64,000 bases of DNA from Biomphalaria glabrata (taxonomy: Eukaryota > Mollusca > Gastropoda > Planorbidae): NCBI RefSeq assembly GCF_947242115.1, contig NC_074723.1, positions 13,827,501 through 13,891,500 of the forward strand. Reading direction: 5' to 3'. The notes below the pieces were generated by a model. The model searched no databases and was not told the DNA's origin. It was given only the letters and a program-made list of their open reading frames with translations. A program made the position numbers and the translations under genes. Below are positions 34,331-45,690 of the stretch, in pieces (positions within the stretch are counted from its first letter, which is position 1; each line of letters starts with the position of its first letter).

Positions 34331-34979
34331 TAATAATAACATTAATAAATCTCTGTATCCTGTTGTCAGTCGGACCATTAGTATCTGCAGCACTTTCAAA
34401 ACGCACACGTCTCTTCTTTTTGTATTGGCGAAGGTAGGGTTGTGGTTGTAGATAGTTTACACTTCATTGTTTCTTATATTCATACTGAATATAGTGAGAC
34501 CTGATTTACCAATTATGGACACTGTACAAACCGTCTTTGTAACCTTGTTTTATTTTGAGTTATACATTAGCTTTAAGTTCTATGCATACAAAAAAAACAT
34601 ATTTCTAAATTGAAATTCGATAACGACCAAAAAAAAAAAGAAGCTTTTTCTTGGAATAAAGAATTACGTTTAGCTTAGTAAAAACAACAAAAATGCTAGT
34701 CATTTTGTATATCTTCTTATCTTACATAATACAGACGTTATTAAAAAAAAATTAGATTGTACTAACTTATCCTTCCGCTTCAATCAGTGAGCTTGTTTTT
34801 GTTTATTTTATCTGTGTACACAAACCGTGGAAAAGTAACGTAATAACAACGGAGAGCGAAATCAGTGCAATATCAGCGTATCGAGAAACTAATTAAAAAG
34901 TATTTTTAATTTAAAAAAAAAACCGTCGTTAGGCCTTAAGAAGCCAAGCTCTACTTAATTTTTTTTTCGACCATTTATA

Positions 34980-37900
34980 TTTCCTGGGATGCAGATATAA
35001 AGATTACTTGATCGAATATAGAATCTATGTTTTGTCCGATTCAGAGCTCTTTCTTGTAGCCTCTTTTATTTCTTTCTGGGTCTTAGGTTATAACCATGCG
35101 TAGGAAGGGAAGGATCAGGAGGTATCTCTGGCGTAGACTTTTCTCCTTGCAAGTTGTAACTGTCCTGTACGGGACTCGAGTCAATATTGGCCTCTGGCAT
35201 TGGGTGGCTCCCCTGTGAGTCACTGATGACTTCTGGCTGGTTGTACATCATTGGGGTGGGACTCAGTGAATTACTGATAGTTTCATGCATGTAGCGACTC
35301 CCTGGTGAGAGATCCAAAGAGTCACCGACCTCTTGAGGCAGAATACCGTTCTCTGGTTCGAAATAGTCGTTCGTGGAACTTTCCTTTGGCGCCAGGTGCC
35401 TAAGCGACACTGTCTCCTCCCGGCCGTTTGGAAATCGTATATGGGCGTACTGTGGGTTGCAGCTAATAAGTTCAACCTCTTGTACCAATGGGTCAAATTT
35501 TGAAGATCTTACAGGGGATTTTAGTAATACTTTGCCTGGGTTCTGTAGCCAAGTAGGCAAGGATGTTCCCGTTGGCGATCTTCTGTTGAATTTGAAGATC
35601 CGTTCGTGTGGAGTTTCATTAGTAGAAGTACACAGTAATGATCGAATTGAGTGAAGTGCCTGGGGCAACACAGATTCCCACTGTGATAGTTCCAACTTCC
35701 CTGAGTCCAATGCTAATAAAATAGCCTGCCACAATGTTTTATTCAGCTTTTCAATTTGCCCATTTCCTTTGGCATTATAGGGCGTTGTCCTGCTAGTGGC
35801 TATGCCCTTAGAATGTAGATATTCTGTAGTTTCTGTGGACATAAATGATGTGCCACGATCAGAGTGGATGTAACTGGGTGTTCCAAAGAGGAAAAATAAC
35901 TGGTCGAAGCACTTTATTACTGTCTTAGATGTCATATCAGGACAGGGAAAAGCGAATGGAAACCGCGAATATTCGTCAATCATTGTTAACAAATACTTGT
36001 TGCGAGTAGCTGATGGCAAAGGACCTTTAAAGTCAACACTTATTCTTTCAAACGGCTGTGTGGCCTTGATGAGCGTACCTGCAAATTCCTTATAGAATTG
36101 CGGTTTAATTCTATTGCAGGTTCTGCATTGTTGAATGGTCTGTCTGACCTCTTCAACCGAGAAGGGTAAGTTCTTTGACCTGACATAATGTAGAAGTCTA
36201 GTGACACCTGGATGACACAGGTAGTCATGGTACGTCTTCAGGCTACTTTGTTTCGTCATGGTTGCACAGTGCCCTCTAGACAAGGTGTCTGCTGCTGTGT
36301 TGGCGTTCCCAGGTCTATACTGTATATCAAACTTGAAGCTTGCCAGTTCCAATTTCCACCTTTGTATCTTATCGTTTTTAATTTTCTTGTCATGAGTGTC
36401 TTTAAATATGTATGAAATAGACCGCTGGTCCGTAATAAGGGTAAAATGATTGCCACACAAATAATGCTTCCATTTGCGTATGGCTTCAATTATTGCAGTG
36501 GCTTCTTTCTCTATGGCAGATTGATGCCTTTCAGTAGGTGAAAGAGTTCTAGAGAAGAATGCAATAGGTCTTCCCTCCTGATTTAAAGTGGCAGCTACTG
36601 CGATGTCAGAAGCGTCAGTTTCCACAATTAGAGGATGGTCATACTTTATGGTGAAAATTGCTGCTTTCTGCAATTCTTCTTGCAAGTCTTCCAACGCTGT
36701 TTTTACTTCTGTAGGTACAGGAAAAATTTGATTTTTCATTATAGGATACATTTTGTCGGAGAAATTTGGTATCCAGTGAGCATAATATGCCAAAAGTCCT
36801 ACAATCCTTTTCTGAGACTTCAGATCTTTTGGAGGTGGCAAATCTCGCAGAGCTTGAAATCTATCAGGGTCCGACTTCAAATGCCCTTTGGATATTTCAT
36901 ATCCAAGCAGCTTTACCTTCTTAGTAGCAAATACACTTTTACTTTCGTTGAAAGTTATTCCGTATTCCAGAGCTACCTTCTGAAAATGCAACAGATTTTT
37001 GTTATGGGAGTCTACATCTGTACCACATATTGTTACATTGTCGACATAGGCAAACGTGTCAGACAACTTTTCTTTTTCTATAATAGTGTCTATGGTTTTC
37101 TGGAAGCAAGCTACACCGTTAGTGACCCCAAAGGGTATTCTGCAAAACTGGTAGAGTTTACCACAAGCTTCGAAGGCTGTGTATTTCTTTTCGCTCTGTT
37201 GGATAGGTATTTGGTGATAAGCACTCTCCAGATCCAATGTGCTAAAGATTTCATACCTGGAAATTTTCTCCACCATTTCATCCACTCTAGGCATGGGGTA
37301 AGCGTCCAGGTAAGTAAATCTATTTATAGTTTGGCTATAATCAACGACCATTCGCTTTTTGTGCCGTTCATTGGTCGTGACAAGGACTTGAGCTCTCCAA
37401 GGTGATTTGGAAGGTTCAATGATACCGTTTCGTATCAATTTCTCAACTTCAGCTTTAATAAATTGTGTGTCTTGGAAGGAGTAACGACGAGATTTAGTAG
37501 CTATAGGTCTGCAATCAGGGGATAAATTTGCAAACAATTGTGGTGCCTCTACCTTAACAGCATTGAGCGAGCAGACATGAAATGCAGGTCGACCACCGTT
37601 GAATGGAATTATCAGTTCTTTGTGTAATGCGAGGAAATCTAACCCAAGCACTACATCAGTGCAAAGTTCATCTAGTAACGAAAGTTTGAATTGATTGTAA
37701 ACTTCCCCTTTGTATTTTAGCGATGCAAACGTGTGGCCTCTTGTGACGCTTGACAGTTGAGATGACGCCATAGAAATTTTGTGCTTTGAACGTGTCACTG
37801 ACCAATCGTACTCTCTTGGTATGTTTGAAGAAATGTAGCTTTCCCCGCTACCTGTATCAATTAGGGCTTTTAGGTTCACGCCATTTACAGAGATGTGTAC

Positions 37901-39080
37901 TGTTGATTTAGTTAAACCAGGTACAGACGAAGTAGCAATTAGTGATGTTAGATGTGTAGAGTCCTTAATGCAGCTACAATCTTTACAAGATTGTCTTTTA
38001 ATCTCGTGGCTAGGAGATGTTTTGACTTTTGTTTTGGTTTTAGGAGTGTTGCGAGACCTGCAAACCTTCGAAAAATGTCCATTTTTCCCGCACGAATGAC
38101 ACATGCAGTCTTTGGCAGGGCATTTCGCTCTGAGATGCCGACTACCTCCGCAAAAGAAACATTTAGTATTCACTGTTGCGATTGTTTCTGAGTCCACCAT
38201 TTCTTCGGTTGAGATTGCCGATGACGAAAGAGATGACTCTACCAATTGAGACGGAGTACTAAACGAACTGGATTCTTTTTGGGCCATGTCGAGAGTCTTG
38301 GCAATATCTAAAGCCATTTTCAAGTCAAGGGATCTTTTCTCAAGTAGCCTCTGTCTAATTACACTCGAACGCATGCCGCTAACAAAGGCATCGCGAATGG
38401 CGTCCTCTTCATTTTTGTCAGCACTGACAGCTCGGAACTGACAATCTCTGGCCATCACTCTCAGCTCGTGTACAAATTGATCAAGACTTTGATCGACTTC
38501 TTGTTTGCAAGTTGCAAGCAAATGTCGGGCCAATGTTTCATTAGGGGCCTTCACAAATAAATTCTCAAGAATAGATTTTGCTTCTGAGTATTTAGAACAG
38601 GTAGAAATGTACTGATATAAGGATGGAGACACAAAGTTGCATAGCAGGTCAAACTGTTCGCTTTCACTAGCCCCTACCTTCGTTGCGAATCTGTCAAAAC
38701 AAGAAATCCAATGTTTCCATGTAACTGAAGCATTAGTTGAACTAGGATCAGCATCCAGTCTATTGGGACGCAAAAACTTGTCCATTTAAGAATGGTTTTA
38801 TTGAAATAAATTGTAATATACTAAGTCAATTCATAACCTTAGAAACAAGGCTTTATTTCAATAAAACACGACTGATACACACAATAACACAGTACAGACT
38901 GGTCACGATTCACAGACTACGATAATGCGAACACGATTACAAATACTAGCACGATTACAAGCACGGGTAACACACAAGTTCATTTAACGATCACTCCAGC
39001 TAGCAATCAAGCGTGTGCAGTGAGATCCATCAATAGAACATAATCAATGGAACAGATATAGGCGTGCCACATAGTTGACA
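34980..39080 (-). mobile_element. Ty3/Gypsy LTR retroelement
   Basis: A fossil retroelement around one long gag-pol frame. On its 5' side (38.80-39.08 kb) lies a promoter and poly(A)-like stretch with TG...CA limits, a candidate LTR of about 260 bp. A matching repeat on the 3' side was not recognised before the segmental-duplication boundary near 34.96 kb. The coding part looks whole. It probably inserted after the CAP duplication, since copy 1 lacks it. Confidence 0.6.
35066..38785 (-). CDS. Gag-pol polyprotein of a Ty3/Gypsy element
   Basis: One open frame of 1239 codons with all usual parts in order: Gag (about 1-200), CCHC zinc knuckles (about 208-245, CFFCGGSRHLRAKC and CHSCGKNGHFSKVC), aspartic protease (LIDTGSGESYIS, about 310), reverse transcriptase (about 440-640), RNase H (ETDASD, about 722), integrase zinc-binding and core domains (from about 855, with DFKGPLP near 918 and SDRGTSF) and a C-terminal tail ending GYNLRPRKK. 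Gag and Pol are fused in one frame. The order protease-RT-RNase H-integrase places it in Ty3/Gypsy, not Copia. There is no envelope frame. The reading frame looks whole, so it is young relative to the LINE debris around it. Confidence 0.95.
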   Translation of the reverse strand: MDKFLRPNRLDADPSSTNASVTWKHWISCFDRFATKVGASESEQFDLLCNFVSPSLYQYISTCSKYSEAKSILENLFVKAPNETLARHLLATCKQEVDQSLDQFVHELRVMARDCQFRAVSADKNEEDAIRDAFVSGMRSSVIRQRLLEKRSLDLKMALDIAKTLDMAQKESSSFSTPSQLVESSLSSSAISTEEMVDSETIATVNTKCFFCGGSRHLRAKCPAKDCMCHSCGKNGHFSKVCRSRNTPKTKTKVKTSPSHEIKRQSCKDCSCIKDSTHLTSLIATSSVPGLTKSTVHISVNGVNLKALIDTGSGESYISSNIPREYDWSVTRSKHKISMASSQLSSVTRGHTFASLKYKGEVYNQFKLSLLDELCTDVVLGLDFLALHKELIIPFNGGRPAFHVCSLNAVKVEAPQLFANLSPDCRPIATKSRRYSFQDTQFIKAEVEKLIRNGIIEPSKSPWRAQVLVTTNERHKKRMVVDYSQTINRFTYLDAYPMPRVDEMVEKISRYEIFSTLDLESAYHQIPIQQSEKKYTAFEACGKLYQFCRIPFGVTNGVACFQKTIDTIIEKEKLSDTFAYVDNVTICGTDVDSHNKNLLHFQKVALEYGITFNESKSVFATKKVKLLGYEISKGHLKSDPDRFQALRDLPPPKDLKSQKRIVGLLAYYAHWIPNFSDKMYPIMKNQIFPVPTEVKTALEDLQEELQKAAIFTIKYDHPLIVETDASDIAVAATLNQEGRPIAFFSRTLSPTERHQSAIEKEATAIIEAIRKWKHYLCGNHFTLITDQRSISYIFKDTHDKKIKNDKIQRWKLELASFKFDIQYRPGNANTAADTLSRGHCATMTKQSSLKTYHDYLCHPGVTRLLHYVRSKNLPFSVEEVRQTIQQCRTCNRIKPQFYKEFAGTLIKATQPFERISVDFKGPLPSATRNKYLLTMIDEYSRFPFAFPCPDMTSKTVIKCFDQLFFLFGTPSYIHSDRGTSFMSTETTEYLHSKGIATSRTTPYNAKGNGQIEKLNKTLWQAILLALDSGKLELSQWESVLPQALHSIRSLLCTSTNETPHERIFKFNRRSPTGTSLPTWLQNPGKVLLKSPVRSSKFDPLVQEVELISCNPQYAHIRFPNGREETVSLRHLAPKESSTNDYFEPENGILPQEVGDSLDLSPGSRYMHETISNSLSPTPMMYNQPEVISDSQGSHPMPEANIDSSPVQDSYNLQGEKSTPEIPPDPSLPTHGYNLRPRKK

Positions 39081-39324
39081 GAACATGAGACAGAATCTAG
39101 ACACAAATAATTACAATGTACGTCTTTTGTTAAAAAAAAAATGGAACATCAATTCTAATCGATCCAAAAACACTAATCTTGGTAGGGAAGAATGAAACTC
39201 TAGATGAGATCTATGTTACATACTAGAATAACACAACGGCCACGCCCGTTGATTTCTTCCCTGGCTATATTATTGAAGACGGAACATTCTTTCCTTTTTT
39301 TTAACATTCCGTAGACTATTGCAA

Positions 39325-39690
39325 TAGTGCAAACTTTTAAATACCTTGGTGCTATCCTAGACAATAAACTAAATTTTACTGTAATTACTGATTATATCAG
39401 CAAAAAAGAGCAGTAAAGATTATGATTACTGAGAAAACTGTCCTCGTTTAATGTTAGTAAAAAGGCCTTGGCTATGTTTTATCACGCTCACATCTGCAAT
39501 ATTTTAAGTTTTAATATCACTGCCTGGTATGGCAATCTGAGCATTAGAAATAAAAATAAACTCCATAGAATTCTAAATGCTGCTGCTAAAGTCATAGGCA
39601 AAAAATAAACCCCATTTAGGCAGTTGTTTGAGACAAACATCCATAAAAAAGCTAAAAAGATTCTGGAAATTAAAAAAATCACCCTTTGGG
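39325..39690 (+). mobile_element. LINE fragment
   Basis: Translates to FKYLGAILDNKLNF, then LRKLSSFNVSKKALAMFYHA, ITAWYGNLSIRNKNKLHRIL and NAAAKVIGKK. This is the thumb region of a LINE reverse transcriptase. At least two stops interrupt it. A different LINE group from the 23.7 kb copy. Confidence 0.62.
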
Positions 39691-40019
39691 TCAGGATTTT
39701 TTTTTTTATTTTACCATCACAAAAGAGATACAAGACACCGATAGCCAAGACAAACAGACACATTCAAATCATTAAATAGCAACAATTTGATATAAACGTT
39801 TCTCATGTAATTTATGAGTGAGTCTGGTGTGAATGTACATTTTGTTTGTTTTCTAGTTACAATGTTTTGTTTGGTGTAATGCACAAATTGTAAGACAAAT
39901 TTCCTTACGGACACTAAAGATTATTGTTCTTATTAAACTGGCCGCACTTCACCTATCCTTCTAACATCATTTTTAGCCGGTCATTTCTAGTTTCTATTAC
40001 ACTGAATAGGAGCTGCTCG

Positions 40020-40380
40020 CTTTCTTTTTCTTTCCTTCTCTCTCTCTCTCTCCTTTCTTTCTCTCTCTCTCTCCTATTCTCTCTCTCTCCTTTTCTCTCT
40101 CTCTCTCTCTTCTTCTTCTCTCTCCTTTTCTTTCTCTCTCTCCTTTTCTTTCTCTCTCTCCTTTTCTCTTTCTCTCACTCTCTTCTTCTCTCTCTCTCCT
40201 TTTCTCTCTCTCTCCTTTTCTCTCTCTTTCTCCTTTTCTCTCTCTCTCTCTCTCTTCTCTCTCCTTTTCTCTCTCTCTCCCTTTCTCTCTCTTTCTCCTT
40301 TTCTCTCTCTCCCTTCTTCTTATCTCTCTCTCCTCTTTCCTTCTTTGTCTTCCTCTTGAACCTCCTTTTTTTTCTCCTAC
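40020..40380 (+). repeat. Pyrimidine tract, (CT)n with TTTC interruptions
   Basis: About 350 bases that are almost purely C and T, arranged as CTCTCTCTCC and TTTT blocks. It could form triple-helix DNA. The serine/leucine-rich and arginine/glutamate-rich frames over it are artefacts of composition. Confidence 0.93.
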
Positions 40381-40499
40381 GCCTCGTTATATTACCTGAC
40401 ATAGACTTTTGACTTGAATTATTAGAAGAATCGTCCTACAGACCTCCATCCCTCGGACTCACTCTCTCTCTCTCTCACACACACACACATTTTTTAATT

Positions 40500-42030
40500 T
40501 CTGAATTTACTTCGGCTTTTCAATTTAGTATCATAATATTTCATATATACTCCATGTCGTCTTTCTGGCAGATCCCCACCCACTTCATCTTTCAGAATGT
40601 TCACTTTTTAAAAAATGATAATGCTAATCTGTAAACACTGTCTTATCAAGCACCTGTTGTGCAAAATTTCATTTGAATCTATTTTATAGTTTTTGAGTTC
40701 TCTTGATACAGAGGTACACAAATCAATTAGCCAGTGAGTGGTATTTGGCGCATCTATATTATATTTCTAAGTTACCACCCACTGAATGATTGATCAAGTG
40801 AGATTTCGTACATAGGTTTCTTTTACCTCCTATGCACTCACTAAGAACCGGTTTTAAAAGATTCACAAACTGATCAACGCAATTCGCAAAACAAAAACAA
40901 AAAAACAATATAATATAGTTGAAATGTTATATGTAAGTTTCGGCACGTCTCAGATAAACATTAAATGAAATTTATATCCAATTGTAGTCACTTTACATGG
41001 AATAGAACAACATACGTTCTTAACAAGACCACGAAATCTTGATAAGGAGCTGATAGAAAGAACAAAATAATGTTTTATAGTCCCCTATTGTCACAAATAA
41101 AAAATGATATAATTATTAGATAGTAAAGTAATACCAACATTTAGTTGAGAAAAGTGTTTACACAAAAGTTTTGAATCTTGTAGATCTACATAAAAATATA
41201 AAATAATTAAATCAATTGAATTTCTTGTAGTGAGTGTTAAAATTTAGTTTAGTGCAGTTCATTATTACGTACAAATGACAAAGTTCCTCAGAATGACATT
41301 CTTTGACGAACTTCTACAACAAGTGTGATGAATGCCAGTCTGTATTGTAGTCAACTGTTGATGCTTGTCAGATTATGACAAATTACTTGGCGAATGTATG
41401 AGTTTCTTGTTCGGGTGTATTCCAGTGTAGTTAACTAATAACACAGACGGACAACATCGATTTAACAAGTAGAGAGTTGAGTCTGAAATTCGTTGAACAG
41501 TTTAACAAGTGTTTAATCCATGAAAAGGCCACAGTCTAAGTCTCTGTCTATAAAACACGTCTTTAGCATATAAAATTCTATCGCTGATTTTCTGTCTCTA
41601 AGAAGCCTCCAACCCAACAAAGTGAAAACGTCACTAGTCTCGTTCAATATACGTCTACTATGGTGCGTCTCTACCTAACTAAAATATAAACTAAATGCCT
41701 AACACAAGCTAATCAGCTAACAGAATTAAAAAAATGACAGGCTTCTATAAAAAAAACTGATCCCCTCATTTTCTATTAGCATCCTCCAACACCACAACTT
41801 TCGATCTCAAACTATTTGGCCCTTGAAATATAGAGACCTTACGAATTTTGCACCTGTGGTTAGTTTGGCCAGAAACTTTGACTACATACTATAACTTACT
41901 ACTACATACAAAAACACAACCAATTAAACTACTCAGAAAGCTACAAAGATAAAGACACATTTCAGCACTCTTGTCCATTGTGCTGATTTAATGAATACTG
42001 ACAGTAATGCTCAGAGTGAAATTTCAACTC
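40500..42030. other. Gene-free AT-rich stretch
   Basis: No coding frame, tRNA head or clear repeat end was seen, apart from a short (CT)n(CA)n run at 40460-40490. Confidence 0.45.
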
Positions 42031-42032
42031 GA

Positions 42033-42460
42033 GTTAGGTTCTCTTGGAGGTTCACGCAACAATATTTGAGATAATGTAGGCTGCAATTTCACAAAAGAAC
42101 ACTAGGCTCAAATCACTAGGTCCCTAATACTGTACAATACTTGCACGCACTCCAAGACACTCAGGGAGCTTATATCCCTTTAATCCAATATAGAGGCTGA
42201 GTAATAAAACACTTGGCTACCGAACCGAAGGTCTCGGATTGGATTTTCGATGATGACTGGGATTTTGAATTTCCAGATTTTAAGGACGCCCCTGATTACA
42301 TCCAACTCTAAAGGGTACCTGAAATTAGTTGTGGAAAGTAAAGGCGGTTGGTCGTTGTGCTGGTCACCTGGCACCTTCGTAGACTATCGGCCATAGAAAC
42401 AGATGACTTCTGCCTCATCTGCCCTATAGATCGAAAGGTCTGAAAAGGGTACCTTTACTT
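42033..42460 (+). repeat. Left arm of a large inverted repeat
   Basis: Inverted partner of 44165-44577. The outer 150 bp (42033-42185) is almost identical to the partner: GGTTCTCTTGGAGGTTCACG to CAGGGAGCTTATATCCCTTT, with only a few differences. The inner part is a SINE and is much more diverged. Confidence 0.88.
42180..42460 (+). mobile_element. tRNA-derived SINE (family 1)
   Basis: Head GAGGCTGAGTAATAAAACAC, body GACTGGGATTTTGAATTTCC and CGGTTGGTCGTTGTGCTGG, tail CCCTATAGATCGAAAGGTCT. It forms the inner part of the inverted-repeat left arm. Confidence 0.8.
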
Positions 42461-42607
42461 AATATAACATTAGGACATGATAGACACGAAAAAAAAAATA
42501 TTAAAATTGTGTACAACAATACACTTGACTCTCGACTTCGGAAATAATACAATCCTCGAAGTTAGTATTTCACAATATTGATACTCCTTAGAAAAAAAAT
42601 ACAATGT

Positions 42608-42818
42608 TGTTATAACCCTGCCATGCACACCGCCATCCAAGTAGTGCAGTAGGTGCGCACTGTTAGAGACTTGACTAGGAAGTAATGCTGACATTGAAGA
42701 AGGTAACGAAGTTTCTCCCAAGTCTAGAGCTGATGAAGAAGCTATGCCCGAGGCAGACATTGTTATGTGTTTGTGACGGCTAGTGAATCTGTATTTATTG
42801 AGTCGCCTCAGTTCCATT
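42608..42818 (+). repeat. Dispersed repeat family X copy
   Basis: TGTTATAACCCTGCCATGCA then GTGCGCACTG and CCCAAGTCTAGAGC, as in the 20210-20437 copy. It lies in the spacer between the two inverted arms. Confidence 0.48.
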
Positions 42819-42984
42819 TCTTTCAAAATATAGGCATGCTTATTACAGAACACAACACTTAATTTATACTTATTAAAAAAACAAAAAAAAATATTTAAAA
42901 AAAAAGACAATGCCTTATAAAACTTGTAGAGCGATTTTTTCTCTTAATAAGTAATGATAACTAAAACAATAATGGAACAAAAGG

Positions 42985-43440
42985 TGTCCATTTTGCCGTG
43001 ATAACTTTTAAATGCGTTTATGAGAAAAAAAAGGTCCGACTTGAATTGGAAATCTATGGCTCAAGTCTCCCATTAAACTAATCTAAACACTGTGCCAGGG
43101 AAGTGCTTATGAAAATAGAAGGTTTATAGTTATCTATTTAGTTTTAAACTTTTAAGCAATTGCCTAATGGACCTCATTCACCAATCGTAAACAAACACCA
43201 TTTAGCCACGTGATAATATTGATAAAACAACGAAAACAACGTATCACGTGACAGCCTTAGTGGATTACGTGATTTGTATAGAAGAGATAGAGAATCAGGT
43301 GGCTAAATGGTGTTTGTTTACGATTGGTGAATGAGGTCCATTCTCTACACAAAGTATAAAGGGGACTAATCCAGGTTATACCACCATATTTGTTAGTCAT
43401 TTACAGTTTCTTTTCCTTGTTCTGATGTTTCGATAGAAAG
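42985..43440 (+). repeat. Dispersed repeat family Y copy, interrupted by a MITE
   Basis: Homologous to 31760-32060 on both sides of the MITE at 43166-43342. The uninterrupted copy shows the state before insertion. Confidence 0.55.
43166..43342. mobile_element. Short MITE with about 45-bp near-perfect terminal inverted repeats
   Basis: 177 bp. Left end AATGGACCTCATTCACCAAT and on through CGTAAACAAACACCATTTAG; the right end is the exact reverse complement over about 45 bases. The 85-base centre carries CACGTGATAAT and ATCACGTGACA. Such perfect arms imply a recent insertion. It interrupts dispersed repeat Y. Confidence 0.88.
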
Positions 43441-43479
43441 ATTGTCTAATTCTGTAGCCAAATTTAAATTACATTTTTT

Positions 43480-43760
43480 ATACTGTTATATCTGGTGGTG
43501 GCGCGGATAGTGGTAGTGGTGTTGTTTGTATGTAACCTGTTGACACAAAATGACCCAGGCCAGTGCTAGACGAGCAGTCAACCATGACCTGTAGCGACGG
43601 ACAACCGTGACGAGTTAAGTTGATACAGTGGTACAAGAGTATACGGCTGTGCGTGCGTTGCCAATTTTACAGTATTGTTTCTGATTTATTGGACATTAAA
43701 GTGTCACATATTTTAGAGCCCTGGGTTGTCAAGTTCTTTAAGTTAGTTGTCATGTGGAGC
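43480..43760 (+). repeat. Possible solo LTR
   Basis: Starts TGTTATATCTGGTGGTGGCG and ends in a T-rich region after GACATTAAAGTGTCACAT and GGGTTGTCAAG. The start and layout resemble retroelement LTRs, but no partner or target duplication was found. Confidence 0.3.
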
Positions 43761-44164
43761 AGTTTGCAGAAAGGCTGGATAGTGAGGGTCTTTTAAACAA
43801 TTATAACGGTCAAACTTTTTCCGTCTCAAAGACAATTTCCATCCAGTAGGACTGCTCGGGCCTTGCTTACCTTGGCCAAAGTCGAAACGGCATAATTATT
43901 TTTTTTTTTATTTCGACCCCATATGTTACTGTGCTGTATTTTTTAAGCCGACATATATAACAGATTATGAGAATAAAATTGATGTATTTCTAATGGGTCT
44001 AATGTTGTGGAAATACTTACCGACTACGAGGATTGTTTTCTGAGGTTGAGAGTCAATTGTATTTTTGTTCTACTATTTCTAAATCTACTATTTCGGGTGT
44101 TTTAGTGTCTAATTATATAGTCTAATATATATGGGCCTAGTGCTGATATTAAATTGTATTAAGT

Positions 44165-44425
44165 AAGCTTTACCCCTTTCAGACCTTGCGATCTATAGGG
44201 CAGATGGTGTAAAAGTCATCTGTTTCTATGACCGATGGTTAACGAGGGTGTCATGTGGCCAGCACAACGACAAGGCGCCTTTACTTTCCCCAACTGATGG
44301 GTGTAATCAGGGGCGTCCTTAAAATCTCGAAATTCAAAATCCCAGTCTACACTGAGAATCGAACACGAGATTCCTCGGTTCGGCATCCAAGTGTTTTATC
44401 ACTCAGCCACCACGCCCCCTATATT
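44165..44425 (-). mobile_element. tRNA-derived SINE (family 1)
   Basis: On the minus strand GGCGTGGTGGCTGAGTGATA and GTGTTCGATTCTCAGTG form the head, then GGGATTTTGAATTTCGAG and GTCGTTGTGCTGGCCACATG. Inner part of the inverted-repeat right arm. Confidence 0.82.
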
Positions 44426-44577
44426 GATTTAAAGGGATATAAGCTCCCTGAGTGTCTTGGAGTGCTTGCAAGTATTGTACAGTATTAGGGACCTAGTGAT
44501 TTGAGCCTAGTGTTCTTTTGTGAAATTGCAGCCTACATTATCTCAAATATTGTTGCGTGAACCTCCAAGAGAACCTA
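44165..44577 (-). repeat. Right arm of a large inverted repeat
   Basis: Inverted partner of 42033-42460. It holds a family 1 SINE at 44165-44425 and 150 bp of nearly identical unique DNA at 44426-44577. The arms are separated by 1.7 kb. Confidence 0.88.
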
Positions 44578-44579
44578 TT

Positions 44580-45690
44580 GCAGCTGATGTGCTAGAAGGA
44601 GTATGTGGGAATTTTCCCTGTGTGCTCAGCCTTTGGTCTCACTTGCAGCCTCTTTGGATACAAGCTATCGGTAATAGAGATAAAAATATGTGCATCGGCT
44701 TGGATCTTTACCTAACAGAAAATTGTTCAGTCAGGCAGATGAAGGCAAGCAGGACGCAAACATGTCTAGAGTTCCCATAGTCGTAGACTCAACTCTTAGG
44801 ACAATTAGGAAGAAGTAATAACATGTTAAAGTTTCGTGTTTTTTTTTCATTTACTGCAAGTGGGAGAATTAGTTTGGTAGATTACAATCTAAATTGTTTA
44901 GAAACGGTTTCTATAATTGGAATTCATTCGTTTTTTTTAACCCAATCAATCACTAAACTCTATAAAAAAAGAAATTCATGACCTCTAACCTTTATTACAT
45001 CTTAGATTCATTGTGCTTAACATTGTTTTTTTTTTCCACGTACACTTTTCATCTTCCTTGTTGAAGACATCCTTATAATTATTACTATTATTATTATAAG
45101 TTGTTTTGTTTTTTCTAAGAATGAAAAGCTCTAATGTGTTACATAAAAATGTTGAAAGCTAACGAAAAGAACGAGCATACATCTCAGTTATAATATAACA
45201 ATTACGTTAACCACGGTGTTCTGTGTTTATTGGTCTGATTAGTCTTATGAACACTTTGGTTAAATTGAGCGTCGTAATAGCTAGTCAATTTAATTCCTGG
45301 AGAACTTTTTTTTTTCTGGAACTCGATTAGTTTCATTTTTTTGCGAACAGGCATGATTTTTTTTTCTCGGGGTAAAATGCGCCACATGTAAATGTGCGAC
45401 GCGCCACTTTTGGCGCATGCATCATAAATGGCCATCCCTGATCTAGATGATGAGTGAAAATATTTGTACAGAAGCAAACGTCAAATTTTCACTAATAATT
45501 GTGATTTAAAAACAGGATTCGGGCCACATGAGGCTTTCTGTATATGCAGTGATGCGTAGCACTCATAGAACCTTTGCTCTCTCTCTCTCTCTGTCCTGTG
45601 TGTAGGCAGGCAGAGATGATCAGTTAGTAAATAGTTTTATTGTGGCTTTTATTATTATTATTGTAAGTGGTAAATGAGCGTCTGGTTTGG
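44580..45690. other. Gene-free stretch
   Basis: AT-rich, with short ATT-unit runs near 45080 and 45640 and a (CT)n near 45575. No gene or clear repeat seen. Confidence 0.4.

Larger units (their letters stand above)
29220..34960. repeat. Segmental duplication, copy 2 (CAP gene and flanks)
   Basis: Homologous to 18215-23010. Exons are collinear with 11.0-11.1 kb spacing. Extra length here comes from later insertions at 31.1-32.1 kb and 33.4-34.3 kb. Homology ends near 34960, just before the Ty3/Gypsy element. Confidence 0.75.

Noticed and set aside
36635-37405. 256-codon plus-strand frame
   Set aside because: It is antisense to the Ty3/Gypsy pol region, with no domain of its own.
39924-40412. 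162-codon Ser/Leu-rich frame and the opposite Arg/Glu-rich frame
   Set aside because: It is an artefact of a pure CT tract.
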